Shown here: positions 1 through 5,345 of the stretch, piece after piece
Position numbering within the stretch: position 1 is the first letter of the stretch
How the letters are laid out: each line of letters begins with the position of its first letter
Source: Xanthobacteraceae bacterium
Lineage (GTDB): Bacteria; Pseudomonadota; Alphaproteobacteria; Rhizobiales; Xanthobacteraceae
Reading direction: 5' to 3'
Assembly: GCA_030043335.1 (NCBI GenBank)
Contig: JASHXX010000340.1
Coordinates: 1 to 6,079 of the forward strand
Length of the DNA stretch: 6,079 nucleotides
The notes under the pieces: model-generated
The model's database searches: none
Told to the model about the DNA's origin: nothing
Seen by the model: only the letters and a program-made list of their open reading frames with translations
Position numbers and translations under genes: made by a program

Positions 1-451
1 CGAGGAAGCTGATGGTGACGACGACCATCACGTTCGCGGTCAGGGTGAGGACCACGGCCGACAAATCGAAAGCTACATTTGGCGGCGCCCGCTCGAGATG
101 CATGAACATCAAAGGCGCACAGACGGCGACCAGCGCCGCGAGCCGCGGTAGAATCTCTTCCGACTTGGCGATGGCACGAAGCCGAAACAGCGGCTGGATC
201 GCAAACAGGAAGATAAACATCCACTGCGAGATGCGGGCCAAGGTGGCGGCGAAAACGGCGACGTCGAATTGCGCAAACGCAGTCGGGTCAAGCTCCACCT
301 GGTGGAAAAATACGCGAACGTCGCGAAACAACATGAGCGAGTAATAAATCATGATGGGACATCGCATCGCCCAATCGTAGATCAAGCTCTGATCGAGCCT
401 GCGGCGCAGATCGCCGAACGGCATCGTGGCAAGAGATTTGAGTGTCGACAT
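1..451 (-). CDS. Membrane protein resembling the isoprenylcysteine carboxyl methyltransferase (ICMT) family, N-terminal part
   Basis: The reading frame starts at an ATG at 451 (MSTLKSLATM) and runs off the left edge after 150 complete codons without a stop. Hydrophobic stretches at about residues 31-43, 62-90, 102-118 and 127-150 suggest four membrane segments. The layout, with a basic head, YDWAMRCPI before the first segment and paired later helices, resembles the N-terminal region of ICMT-like methyltransferases common in Bradyrhizobium relatives. The catalytic C-terminal part with its SAM-binding motifs would lie outside the window, so activity cannot be judged. The start is supported by AAAGG a few bases upstream. 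The frame stays open back to a TAG at 569-571 but has no upstream ATG. It is transcribed divergently from the pilus genes. The family assignment is from memory of the general pattern and is moderate; that it is a real membrane protein is firmer. Confidence 0.6.
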   Translation of the reverse strand, partial: MSTLKSLATMPFGDLRRRLDQSLIYDWAMRCPIMIYYSLMLFRDVRVFFHQVELDPTAFAQFDVAVFAATLARISQWMFIFLFAIQPLFRLRAIAKSEEILPRLAALVAVCAPLMFMHLERAPPNVAFDLSAVVLTLTANVMVVVTISFL

Positions 452-504
452 GGGACCTTTGCTATGGACCGATATTATGGGGCCGATGCTATGGGACCGA
501 TGCT
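450..504. repeat. Four-copy imperfect 14-bp tandem repeat over the start of the membrane-protein gene
   Basis: The four units in order are ATGGGACCTTTGCT (450-463), ATGGACCGATATT (464-476, one base shorter), ATGGGGCCGATGCT (477-490) and ATGGGACCGATGCT (491-504). Units 3 and 4 differ at one base. The array covers the start codon, the ribosome-binding region and the leader of the minus-strand gene that begins at 451. It could have arisen by slippage, or it could be a repeated protein-binding site. Confidence 0.8.
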
Positions 505-568
505 GATGTCGCCGTGGCCGAAGAATTTCGCAGCCGTCCGGTCGGGTCGACCAAGTCTCCCCTTCCAA

Positions 569-631
569 CTAGTCAATCAGCCTTAAGCGCCGACTAATGC
601 CGCCGTCGGCGGTCAGCATGGCTTCGGCCAT
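569..631 (-). CDS. Candidate 20-residue leader peptide
   Basis: An ATG at 631 opens MAEAMLTADGGISRRLRLID and stops at TAG (569-571). AAGGAGG, a near-perfect Shine-Dalgarno sequence on the minus strand, lies at 644-650, but its 12-base spacing is longer than usual. The frame is the same as that of the membrane-protein gene starting at 451, separated by this stop and 39 further codons. It could be a leader peptide or chance: the Shine-Dalgarno bases also read as ordinary codons in the coding-like plus-strand frame. I recognise no family. Confidence 0.2.
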   Translation of the reverse strand: MAEAMLTADGGISRRLRLID

Positions 632-641
632 GGTTTATCTT
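617..641 (+). terminator. Hairpin with UUCG tetraloop and a short T-rich tail
   Basis: The arms CATGGC (617-622) and GCCATG (627-632) pair perfectly around TTCG (623-626), which gives the very stable C(UUCG)G loop. GTTTATCTT follows at 633-641, a modest U-rich tail on the plus strand. The shape suits a weak intrinsic terminator or attenuator. No plus-strand gene precedes it here, so it might end a short RNA or sit in the leader of the pilus gene. On the minus strand the same arms contain the ATG at 631. Confidence 0.3.
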
Positions 642-657
642 CGCCTCCTTCTACAAG

Positions 658-676
658 CCGGCAGCCGAACTGCCGG
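658..676. repeat. Perfect 7-bp inverted repeat
   Basis: CCGGCAG (658-664) and CTGCCGG (670-676) pair around a five-base loop, CCGAA. There is no T-tract on either side. It lies inside the coding-like start-less frame, so it may be incidental to codons or a structured part of the leader upstream of the pilus gene. Confidence 0.45.
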
Positions 677-766
677 ATCGCTACGGCACCGCGGATCGCG
701 ACTTTCCGATAAGCTTCGGCGCGCAGCTGGTCAGCCCGTTCGCGCAATGAGCACCGGCCGGCGATT

Positions 767-792
767 TTTTGCAATTCATTCACTATTTTGCA
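767..792. promoter_or_regulatory. AT-rich upstream element with direct repeat TTTTGCA
   Basis: TTTTGCA occurs at 767-773 and again at 786-792, 19 bases apart, in the most AT-rich part of the region ahead of the pilus gene at 857. Two same-strand copies about two helical turns apart could bind a regulator. The location suits a promoter, but no good -35/-10 pair at a normal spacing can be assigned. Confidence 0.22.
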
Positions 793-856
793 GTCAATTG
801 GACGCCTCGGAGTTAAAGTTCGGTTGGCGATCCGCGTAACGTTTCGGAGAGTCGCG

Positions 857-1351
857 ATGACCGCGTCGTGCGTAGCAGGCCGGGCGCCAAGCCCGCTGCG
901 TTGGCTATTGGGAGCTCTGGTGCTCATCGCCATCGCCACGCCGACGGTCGCCGCCGAACCGATCGTCGTCGCGCTCGACCAGGCCAGGATCATAAAGCTC
1001 CCGGACCGCGCCGCGACGGTCGTAATCGGGAACCCGCTGATCGCCGATCTGTCGCTGCAGCACAGCGGCATCGGCGTCATCACCGGCAAGAGCTATGGCT
1101 CGACCAATGTCGTCGCGCTCGACCGCGCTGGCGCCGTGCTGATGGAGAGGACCATCGAGGTCACCGGGCCAAGCGATCCCATCGTCGTGGTCTACCGCGG
1201 CGCCACCCGCGAGACCTACAGCTGCACGCCGGACTGCTCGCGCCGGCTCACCCTGGGCGATTTCCCGGACTATTTCGACAAGACTTTGAGCGAGATCACG
1301 ACGCGCGATGCCCAGTCTGCCGGGATCGCCGCCAGTTCGGCGGCGCACTGA
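857..1351 (+). CDS. Secreted pilus-assembly protein with CpaC-like N-terminal domain, no secretin domain
   Basis: The protein has 164 residues. After a basic, proline-containing start, a hydrophobic core at about residues 16-31 ends in TVAA before EP, a good signal-peptidase I site near residue 33. Residues about 36-104 match the domain at the N-terminus of CpaC/RcpA secretins: DQARIIKLPDRAATVVIGNP followed by the typical VITGKSYGSTNVVALD and EVTG. The C-terminal part has a close cysteine pair (C123, C127) that could form a disulfide in the periplasm. Full CpaC is some 450-500 residues; here the secretin barrel is absent, so this is probably a periplasmic accessory of a Tad-type pilus. The ATG at 857 has GGAGA at 846-850. 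The frame is open further upstream to 788, but that part lacks a ribosome-binding site and would put a basic tail before the signal peptide. The two TadE-like genes follow. Confidence 0.85.
   Translation: MTASCVAGRAPSPLRWLLGALVLIAIATPTVAAEPIVVALDQARIIKLPDRAATVVIGNPLIADLSLQHSGIGVITGKSYGSTNVVALDRAGAVLMERTIEVTGPSDPIVVVYRGATRETYSCTPDCSRRLTLGDFPDYFDKTLSEITTRDAQSAGIAASSAAH
1327..1345 (+). repeat. Perfect 7-bp stem-loop at the end of the pilus-assembly gene
   Basis: CGCCGCC (1327-1333) and GGCGGCG (1339-1345) pair around AGTTC, a few bases before the stop codon at 1349-1351. No T-tract follows, so it is not a classical terminator. It could protect the 3' end of the first message or reduce read-through into the next gene. 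The arms also encode alanine and serine codons, so chance is possible. Confidence 0.4.
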
Positions 1352-1418
1352 AAGCCGGCGCGCGAAGCGGCACGGCGCAAGGTTGACGTACGCTTAACCG
1401 CGGCAGTGCGGTTCCTCT

Positions 1419-1441
1419 CGATTGGCGCAACCAATCGCCAA
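1419..1441. promoter_or_regulatory. Two interlocked inverted repeats upstream of tadE-like gene 1
   Basis: CGATTGG (1419-1425) pairs perfectly with CCAATCG (1431-1437) around CGCAA. Overlapping it, TTGGCG (1422-1427) pairs with CGCCAA (1436-1441) around an eight-base loop. The two hairpins share bases and cannot form together. Lying 69-91 bases before the start at 1510, the element could be a DNA operator or an RNA switch in the leader. No matching regulator family is identified. Confidence 0.4.
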
Positions 1442-1470
1442 CTCCTGCTTGTTAGTGCTCGAGTCACAGT

Positions 1471-1491
1471 CGCCGCGCGCCGCGCGCGGCG
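1471..1491. repeat. Perfect GC-only palindrome with 10-bp arms before tadE-like gene 1
   Basis: The arm at 1471-1480 (CGCCGCGCGC) is complementary to the arm at 1482-1491 (GCGCGCGGCG) around a single central C. It ends nine bases before the Shine-Dalgarno GAGGG (1500-1504). In RNA it would form a strong hairpin with a few central bases unpaired, close enough to affect ribosome access. In DNA, alternating CG steps may adopt unusual structure. No T-tract follows. Confidence 0.5.
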
Positions 1492-1509
1492 GTTTGGCCG
1501 AGGGTTGCC

Positions 1510-2079
1510 ATGTCCGATCGACAGAAGTCGTCGCTCAACGCGCGCGCTGTGGGATCGGCCGCCTTGCGACTGCTGCGCCGCTTCGTGCGGCATAAGGCGG
1601 GCATGAGCGCAGTCGAATTCAGCTTCCTGGCGGCACCGTTCCTCGCCCTGACCATCGGAACCATCGAGACGGCGTTCGTCTTCTTCGCCGGCCAGGCGCT
1701 GGAAACCGCGGCGACTTCCGCCGCGCGGATGATCATGACCGGGCAGGCGCAAACGCAAGGCTTGACCGCGGCTCAGTTCAAACAGCAAGTCTGCAACCAG
1801 CTGCAGGCGCTGCCCAATTGCAGCGGCAACCTCTACGTCGACGTCGAGACTTACTCGTCGTTCAGCTCGGTCAATCTCGGGCTGCCGATCAGCAACGGCA
1901 ATCTCAACACCTCAAACCTCGGCTTTAATCCAGGCACGGCCGGCGAGGTGGTGATGGTGCGCCTCTACTATCCGTTCCCGGTCTACTTCAACGTGGTCGG
2001 CCTGAACAATCTGAGCGGCGGCTACAACCTGCTGACCGCGACCGCCGTGTTCCAGAACGAACCGTTTGCGCCGTCGTGA
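1510..2079 (+). CDS. TadE-like pseudopilin family membrane protein 1
   Basis: The protein has 189 residues. A basic head of about 30 residues is followed by the prepilin-like site KAG-MSAVEF: Gly31 at -1 and Glu36 at +5, the arrangement by which TadV-type peptidases recognise Flp and TadE/TadF precursors. A hydrophobic segment spans about residues 37-59, and the remainder, with Asn- and Ser-rich stretches, should face the periplasm. Cys95 and Cys104 could form a disulfide. TadE-type proteins are minor pseudopilins needed for Flp pilus assembly. The ATG at 1510 has GAGGG at 1500-1504. The start lies 158 bases after the preceding pilus gene, so it may share that transcript or use its own promoter in the spacer. 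The next gene overlaps it by four bases. The family call is firm; the exact role is inferred. Confidence 0.88.
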   Translation: MSDRQKSSLNARAVGSAALRLLRRFVRHKAGMSAVEFSFLAAPFLALTIGTIETAFVFFAGQALETAATSAARMIMTGQAQTQGLTAAQFKQQVCNQLQALPNCSGNLYVDVETYSSFSSVNLGLPISNGNLNTSNLGFNPGTAGEVVMVRLYYPFPVYFNVVGLNNLSGGYNLLTATAVFQNEPFAPS

Positions 2080-2648
2080 CCACCGGCAACGCCATGACCG
2101 CTTGCGCACCCCAGCCGACACGTCGCCTCGCGCGCTTCCTCAACGACCGCAGCGCGGTAACGGCGGTCGAGTTCGCCATCCTGCTGCCGCTGTTGCTGAT
2201 GCTCTATATCGGCAGCGCCGAGGTGACGCAGGGCATCGCCATCAAGCACAAGGTCACCTTGACCGCGCACGCCGTCGCCGATTTGTCGACGCAGTATACT
2301 GCGATCAACGACGCCAACATGTCGAACATCTTCAACGCCGCATCGGCGATCATTGCCCCGTATGCGACCAGCGGCCTGCAGGCTACGGTATCGGAGATCG
2401 CGATCGACGGTCAGGGCAACGCGACGGTGGCATGGAGCGATTCGCTCAACAGCACGGCGCTCACCGTCGGTCAGTCGGTGACGGTGCCTTCGGCGCTGGC
2501 GCAGCCGAACACCTATCTGATCCTCGGCCAGGCCCAGTATGCGTATAATCCGACCTACGGCATCGTTCTGACCAACACGCTGACGTTGAGCGACCAGATC
2601 TATCTGCTGCCGCGACAATCCGCCTCGATCGCCCGTACCGCGTCGTGA
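2076..2648 (+). CDS. TadE-like pseudopilin family membrane protein 2 (TadF/TadG-like position)
   Basis: The protein has 190 residues. Like its neighbour it has a basic head, then SAVTAVEFAILLPLLLMLYI, with Glu32 inside the motif and a membrane segment at about residues 33-50. A soluble part of about 140 residues follows, likely periplasmic. The residue five before Glu32 is Ala27, not the usual glycine, so processing by a prepilin peptidase is less certain. The only cysteine is Cys10 in the head. The start is taken as GTG 2076-2078, which overlaps the upstream stop as GTGA and suggests translational coupling. ATG at 2094 (residue 7) is an alternative; neither has a clear Shine-Dalgarno sequence. 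It is too short for full TadG, which has a large von Willebrand-type domain. It probably partners the preceding protein. Confidence 0.85.
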   Translation: MTTGNAMTACAPQPTRRLARFLNDRSAVTAVEFAILLPLLLMLYIGSAEVTQGIAIKHKVTLTAHAVADLSTQYTAINDANMSNIFNAASAIIAPYATSGLQATVSEIAIDGQGNATVAWSDSLNSTALTVGQSVTVPSALAQPNTYLILGQAQYAYNPTYGIVLTNTLTLSDQIYLLPRQSASIARTAS

Positions 2649-2662
2649 GCCGCCCGCTCACG
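2644..2662. terminator. Stem-loop shared by two convergent genes, containing both stop codons
   Basis: CGTGAGC (2644-2650) and GCTCACG (2656-2662) are perfect complements around CGCCC. The left arm holds the TGA of the TadE-like gene (2646-2648) and the right arm holds the TCA that is the minus-strand TGA of the Lrp-type gene (2658-2660). As a palindrome it forms in both transcripts. Neither side has a T-tract, so termination would be weak or Rho-assisted. Confidence 0.45.
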
Positions 2663-3110
2663 GAATCGGCAGCGCCGTCGTCGACTTGATCTTCTCCATC
2701 GCGAACCGGGAGGTCACGTTCGCCAGCGGCACCGCGGCGATCAGGCGCTTGTAGAACGCGTCATAGCCGGCAATGTCGGGCACCACGACGCGCAGCATGT
2801 AGTCGACGTCGCCGGCCATGCGATAGAACTCCATCACCTCGGGCATGGCGCCGACGATCTTGGCGAAGCGCTCGAGCCAGTCGTTCGAATGGTCGCCGGT
2901 CTCGATCGAGACGAACACGGTGACGCCGAGCCCGATGCGGCTTTGCTCGACCAGCACTACCCGCTTGAGGATGACGCCGTCGGCCTCGAGACGCTGAATG
3001 CGCTTCCAGCACGGCGTCGAGGAGAGACCCACGCGGTTGCCGATCTCGGCAACCGACAGCGAAGCATCCTCCTGCAGCACCGCCAGGATTTTCCGGTCGA
3101 TGGCGTCCAT
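2658..3110 (-). CDS. Lrp/AsnC-family transcriptional regulator
   Basis: The protein has 150 residues from the ATG at 3110. MDAIDRKILAVLQEDASLSV opens a winged helix-turn-helix at about residues 5-50, with recognition helix near STPCWKRIQRLE. A RAM effector-binding domain follows at about 63-145, including the characteristic GDVDYMLRV near 100-108, and the end KSTTALP is typical of the family. Members bind DNA as dimers to hexadecamers and respond to amino acids or related metabolites; the effector here is unknown. Starts further upstream (GTG 3143, ATG 3134) are in frame but would add an Arg-rich tail; the family normally begins at MDxIDRKIL. No start has a strong Shine-Dalgarno sequence. The gene diverges from the kinase gene, and the AT-rich palindromes between them suit autoregulation. 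It converges on the pilus genes. Confidence 0.92.
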   Translation of the reverse strand: MDAIDRKILAVLQEDASLSVAEIGNRVGLSSTPCWKRIQRLEADGVILKRVVLVEQSRIGLGVTVFVSIETGDHSNDWLERFAKIVGAMPEVMEFYRMAGDVDYMLRVVVPDIAGYDAFYKRLIAAVPLANVTSRFAMEKIKSTTALPIP

Positions 3111-3133
3111 GCGACGAACCCGCCTCGGGGTCA

Positions 3134-3222
3134 TTCGAACCACCGGATTGGAAAGAATCTTTCAATTCGGCGGCCAGATTCGTGTTTACAGAGAATAATA
3201 TTCCAAATCAAGCCCGTCTTGA
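3134..3222. promoter_or_regulatory. AT-rich divergent promoter region with several short palindromes
   Basis: Four dyads are visible: TTCGAA (3134-3139), GAAAG-AAT-CTTTC (3151-3163), GAATA-A-TATTC (3193-3203) and TCAAG-CCCGT-CTTGA (3208-3222). The first three have centres about 20.5 and 41 bases apart, close to two and four helical turns, the sort of phasing that Lrp-type octamers use. AT content here is well above the surrounding genes. The first dyad overlaps the longer reading frame of the regulator, which favours the later start at 3110. I cannot assign -35/-10 boxes with confidence. Binding by the adjacent regulator is inferred from position. Confidence 0.42.
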
Positions 3223-3350
3223 GGCTGGCCGCCAAGGCTCGATGGCGCCCGCCCACCCGCCGAGATCGTCACCGGAACGAAAGAGCGCGATCAGACCGGC
3301 AGCCGCTATAGATTCATCGCACGCCCGGCTGCGGACGTTGAGGTGGCGCA

Positions 3351-4256
3351 ATGAGAATCGGCATCGATCTGGGCGGCTCCAAAATCGAGGTGGTCGCGCT
3401 TGCCGACGACGGCACCACGCTGCTGCGCCGCCGCTCGCCGACCCCGGCCGGAGACTATGCCGCGACCTTGAACGCTGTCGCCGACCTCGTCGCGATTACC
3501 GAGCGGGAGACCGGAACGACCGGCACGGTCGGAATTGCTTCGCCCGGCGCGGAATCGACCAAGACCGGGCTCATCAAAAACTCGAACAGCACGGTTCTCA
3601 ACGGCCGGCCGCTGCGCCGCGATCTTGAGCAGAAATTGAACCGCGAGGTTCGCCTCGAGAACGACGCCAACTGCTTTGCGCTTTCGGAAGCGATCGACGG
3701 CGCCGCAGCCCAAGCCCGGGTGGTGTTCGGCGTCATCCTCGGCACCGGCGTCGGCGGCGGGCTCGTCATCGACAGGCAGGTGCTGGTCGGCCGCAATCGG
3801 ATTGCCGGCGAATGGGGGCACAATCCGCTGCCGTGGCCGGACCGCCGTGAAGACCTGAATGTGCCTTGCTACTGCGGCAAGACCGGCTGCATCGAACGCT
3901 TCCTGTCCGGCCCGGGCTTGGCGCGCGGCTATCACGCGGCGACGAGCCGCGAGGTTTCCGCGCAGGATGTCGTCGCCAGAGCCGCGTCCGGCGACGAAGC
4001 GGCGCGCGCATGTCTGCGGATCTATCAAGGCCGCCTAGCGCGCAGCCTGGCGACGATCGTCAATTTATTTGATCCTGACCTGATCGTGCTGGGCGGCGGA
4101 CTTTCGAATATCACCGAGCTCTATGCCGCCTTGCCGCCGCTGATCGCTCACCATGCGTTCTCGGACGCAATCGACACGCCGATCGTCCGCGCGGCCCACG
4201 GCGACTCAAGCGGCGTGCGCGGCGCCGCCTGGCTCTGGCCGCTCCAACCGGCTTAA
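3351..4256 (+). CDS. mak: ROK-family fructokinase (Mak-like)
   Basis: This 301-residue protein would phosphorylate fructose with ATP to fructose 6-phosphate in the cytoplasm. The phosphate-binding motif DLGGSK is at residues 6-11. NDAN at 104-107 includes the catalytic base Asp105. GTGVGGG at 131-137 and the C-terminal LGGGLSN near 247-253 form the nucleotide side. The ROK zinc site is complete: His157 in GHNPLPW, then Cys173, Cys175 and Cys180 in CYCGKTGCIE. Features such as SNSTVLNG, AGEWGHNPLPW and HGDSSGVRGAAWLWP closely resemble E. coli Mak as I remember it, so fructose is the best substrate guess. N-acetylglucosamine or mannose kinases of the same fold remain possible. The ATG at 3351 has GAGG at 3340-3343. 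The gene diverges from the Lrp-type regulator and stops 22 bases from the convergent nudC. Confidence 0.9.
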   Translation: MRIGIDLGGSKIEVVALADDGTTLLRRRSPTPAGDYAATLNAVADLVAITERETGTTGTVGIASPGAESTKTGLIKNSNSTVLNGRPLRRDLEQKLNREVRLENDANCFALSEAIDGAAAQARVVFGVILGTGVGGGLVIDRQVLVGRNRIAGEWGHNPLPWPDRREDLNVPCYCGKTGCIERFLSGPGLARGYHAATSREVSAQDVVARAASGDEAARACLRIYQGRLARSLATIVNLFDPDLIVLGGGLSNITELYAALPPLIAHHAFSDAIDTPIVRAAHGDSSGVRGAAWLWPLQPA

Positions 4257-4278
4257 GGCCCGAAATCGCCGGATATCG

Positions 4279-5274
4279 TCAGAACAGATCGCCGTCGCGC
4301 TCGACGAAGTCGCGAACGATATGATGGGCGATGGCGAGCGGCGGCGGCGTGGTCAGACCGTCCGGATGCTGGCGCTCAAGCATCAGCTTGAGCTCGTCGC
4401 GATCGAACCAGCGCGCTTCCTCGATTTCGCTGCGGTCGATGACGATCGTCTCCGACAGCGCTTCGGCGTGGCAGCCGATCATCAGCGAAGTCGGGAACGG
4501 CCAGGGCTGCGAGGCGAAATAGCTGACGCGTGCGCAGATCAGGCCGACTTCTTCGCGCACCTCGCGGCACACCGCCTCCTCGATCGATTCGCCGGGTTCG
4601 GCGAAGCCGGCGAGACACGACCACATCGTTTTCGGAAAGCGCGGCGAGCGGCCGAGCACGCAGCGCTTGCCGGCGACCGCGAGCATGATGACCACCGGAT
4701 CGGTGCGCGGGAAGTGCTCGGCCTTGCAGGCCGGACAGTCGCGCCGCCAGCCACCCTGGACCGGCAGCGTCGCTGCGCCGCAATTGGGACAGAAGCGGTG
4801 GTGCGCATGCCAGCCGATCACGGCCTTGGCTTCGGCAAGCGGCGGCAGGTGCTCGGCAGGAACGATGCCCTGCATCGCGATGGTGCGCAGATCGATGAGC
4901 TTGAGATCGTCGCGCGCTTTGAGCGGCTCGAGTGCGGCCGCATCGAGCGCCAGGCCGAAGCGCGGCGCTTCCTGCAACAGCCCGAGGAACACGGTTTCGC
5001 GCGCGGTGCCGAGCGCGCGCGCCTCGCCGAGCGCAAACAGCGGGTCGAGCGCCTCGCCGCGCTTTCGCATTACGATCAGATCGGAGACGATCACGTAGCA
5101 GCGGGCGCTGTCTCGTTCCGCCAGCGCCGCAAGCTCAGCCTCGTCGCCGCGGCGCGAGGCGGCACGCTCGATGGCGCTGCCCGCATAGGCGAAGCGCGGC
5201 GGCGAGGCGAGATCAGGGCGTCGGGACACGATCACCAAAAGCGGTTTCGCGCGGCGGCCGGATTGAAGCCGCAC
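4279..5274 (-). CDS. nudC: NADH pyrophosphatase / NAD-capped RNA hydrolase NudC
   Basis: NudC cleaves NADH to NMNH and AMP and, in studied homologues, removes NAD caps from RNA. The 331-residue frame has an N-terminal domain to about residue 150. A zinc ribbon follows with Cys162, Cys165, Cys180 and Cys183. The Nudix domain has a complete signature: Gly223, Glu229, Arg237-Glu238, Glu241-Glu242 and Gly244, with the acidic residues binding metal. SQPWPFPTS at 255-263 is the NudC motif that separates it from other Nudix enzymes. The C-terminus carries HPDGLTTPPP and IAHH. The furthest start is GTG 5274, two codons after a TGA, with AAGG close by. GTG at 5229 (residue 16), giving MSRRPDLASPPRFAYAG, fits the usual length of the family head at least as well, so the start is unsettled. 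It is divergent from the ligase gene and convergent with the kinase gene. Confidence 0.93.
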   Translation of the reverse strand: MRLQSGRRAKPLLVIVSRRPDLASPPRFAYAGSAIERAASRRGDEAELAALAERDSARCYVIVSDLIVMRKRGEALDPLFALGEARALGTARETVFLGLLQEAPRFGLALDAAALEPLKARDDLKLIDLRTIAMQGIVPAEHLPPLAEAKAVIGWHAHHRFCPNCGAATLPVQGGWRRDCPACKAEHFPRTDPVVIMLAVAGKRCVLGRSPRFPKTMWSCLAGFAEPGESIEEAVCREVREEVGLICARVSYFASQPWPFPTSLMIGCHAEALSETIVIDRSEIEEARWFDRDELKLMLERQHPDGLTTPPPLAIAHHIVRDFVERDGDLF

Positions 5275-5275
5275 C

Positions 5276-5288
5276 GACCTTGAAGGTC
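5276..5288. promoter_or_regulatory. Perfect palindrome at the nudC start
   Basis: GACCTT (5276-5281) and AAGGTC (5283-5288) flank one G. The dyad lies one base upstream of the furthest possible nudC start (GTG 5274) and includes the AAGG that would be its ribosome-binding site. With one central base it is more likely a DNA operator than an RNA hairpin. If it is an operator in the promoter, the true start is probably the GTG at 5229. Confidence 0.4.
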
Positions 5289-5345
5289 AAGCGTCTAGCA
5301 GACTCCGCCCGCCTCGTAATACTTTGCAGGAACCGGGAGGAAGCC

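Larger units (their letters stand above)
598..750 (+). pseudogene. Possible gene remnant: coding-like frame without a start codon
   Basis: This frame runs from just after TAA (595-597) to TGA (748-750). From about 634 on, most codons end in G or C as in the real genes nearby, and the peptide FIFASFYKPAAELPDRYGTA followed by DRDFPISFGAQLVSPFAQ looks like a plausible protein end. There is no ATG, GTG or TTG start with a ribosome-binding site in frame, so an intact gene is unlikely. It may be the 3' scar of a lost gene. I do not recognise the family, and GC-rich sequence can give such frames by chance. Confidence 0.22.
452..856. other. Region between divergent genes without a confident gene
   Basis: These 405 bases separate the minus-strand membrane-protein gene from the plus-strand pilus gene and must hold both promoters. 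They contain the tandem repeat, a short minus-strand frame with a strong Shine-Dalgarno match, a hairpin with a UUCG loop, a coding-like but start-less plus-strand frame, and an AT-rich stretch at about 763-800. Each is listed separately. I could not place convincing -35/-10 pairs for either gene. Confidence 0.6.

Noticed and set aside
613..1089. 158-codon minus-strand open frame across the secreted-protein gene start
   Set aside because: It overlaps the signal peptide and N-domain of the well-supported plus-strand gene and shows no family features.
1383..1411. TTGACG as a -35 box for the TadE-like genes
   Set aside because: No acceptable -10 sequence lies 16-18 bases downstream, so it is not supported as a promoter.
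3306..4028. 240-codon minus-strand open frame opposite the ROK kinase
   Set aside because: The plus strand has all ROK motifs; the opposite frame lacks any domain and begins inside the kinase gene.
4248..4272. CCGGC / GCCGG inverted repeat between the kinase and nudC stops as a terminator
   Set aside because: The arms are only five bases with a 15-base loop and no T-tract, too weak to call.
4153..5283. 376-codon plus-strand open frame opposite nudC
   Set aside because: It is antisense to a gene with complete zinc-ribbon and Nudix motifs. Its peptide is Arg/Ala/Glu-rich with no recognisable domain, as expected from the complement of GC-rich coding sequence.
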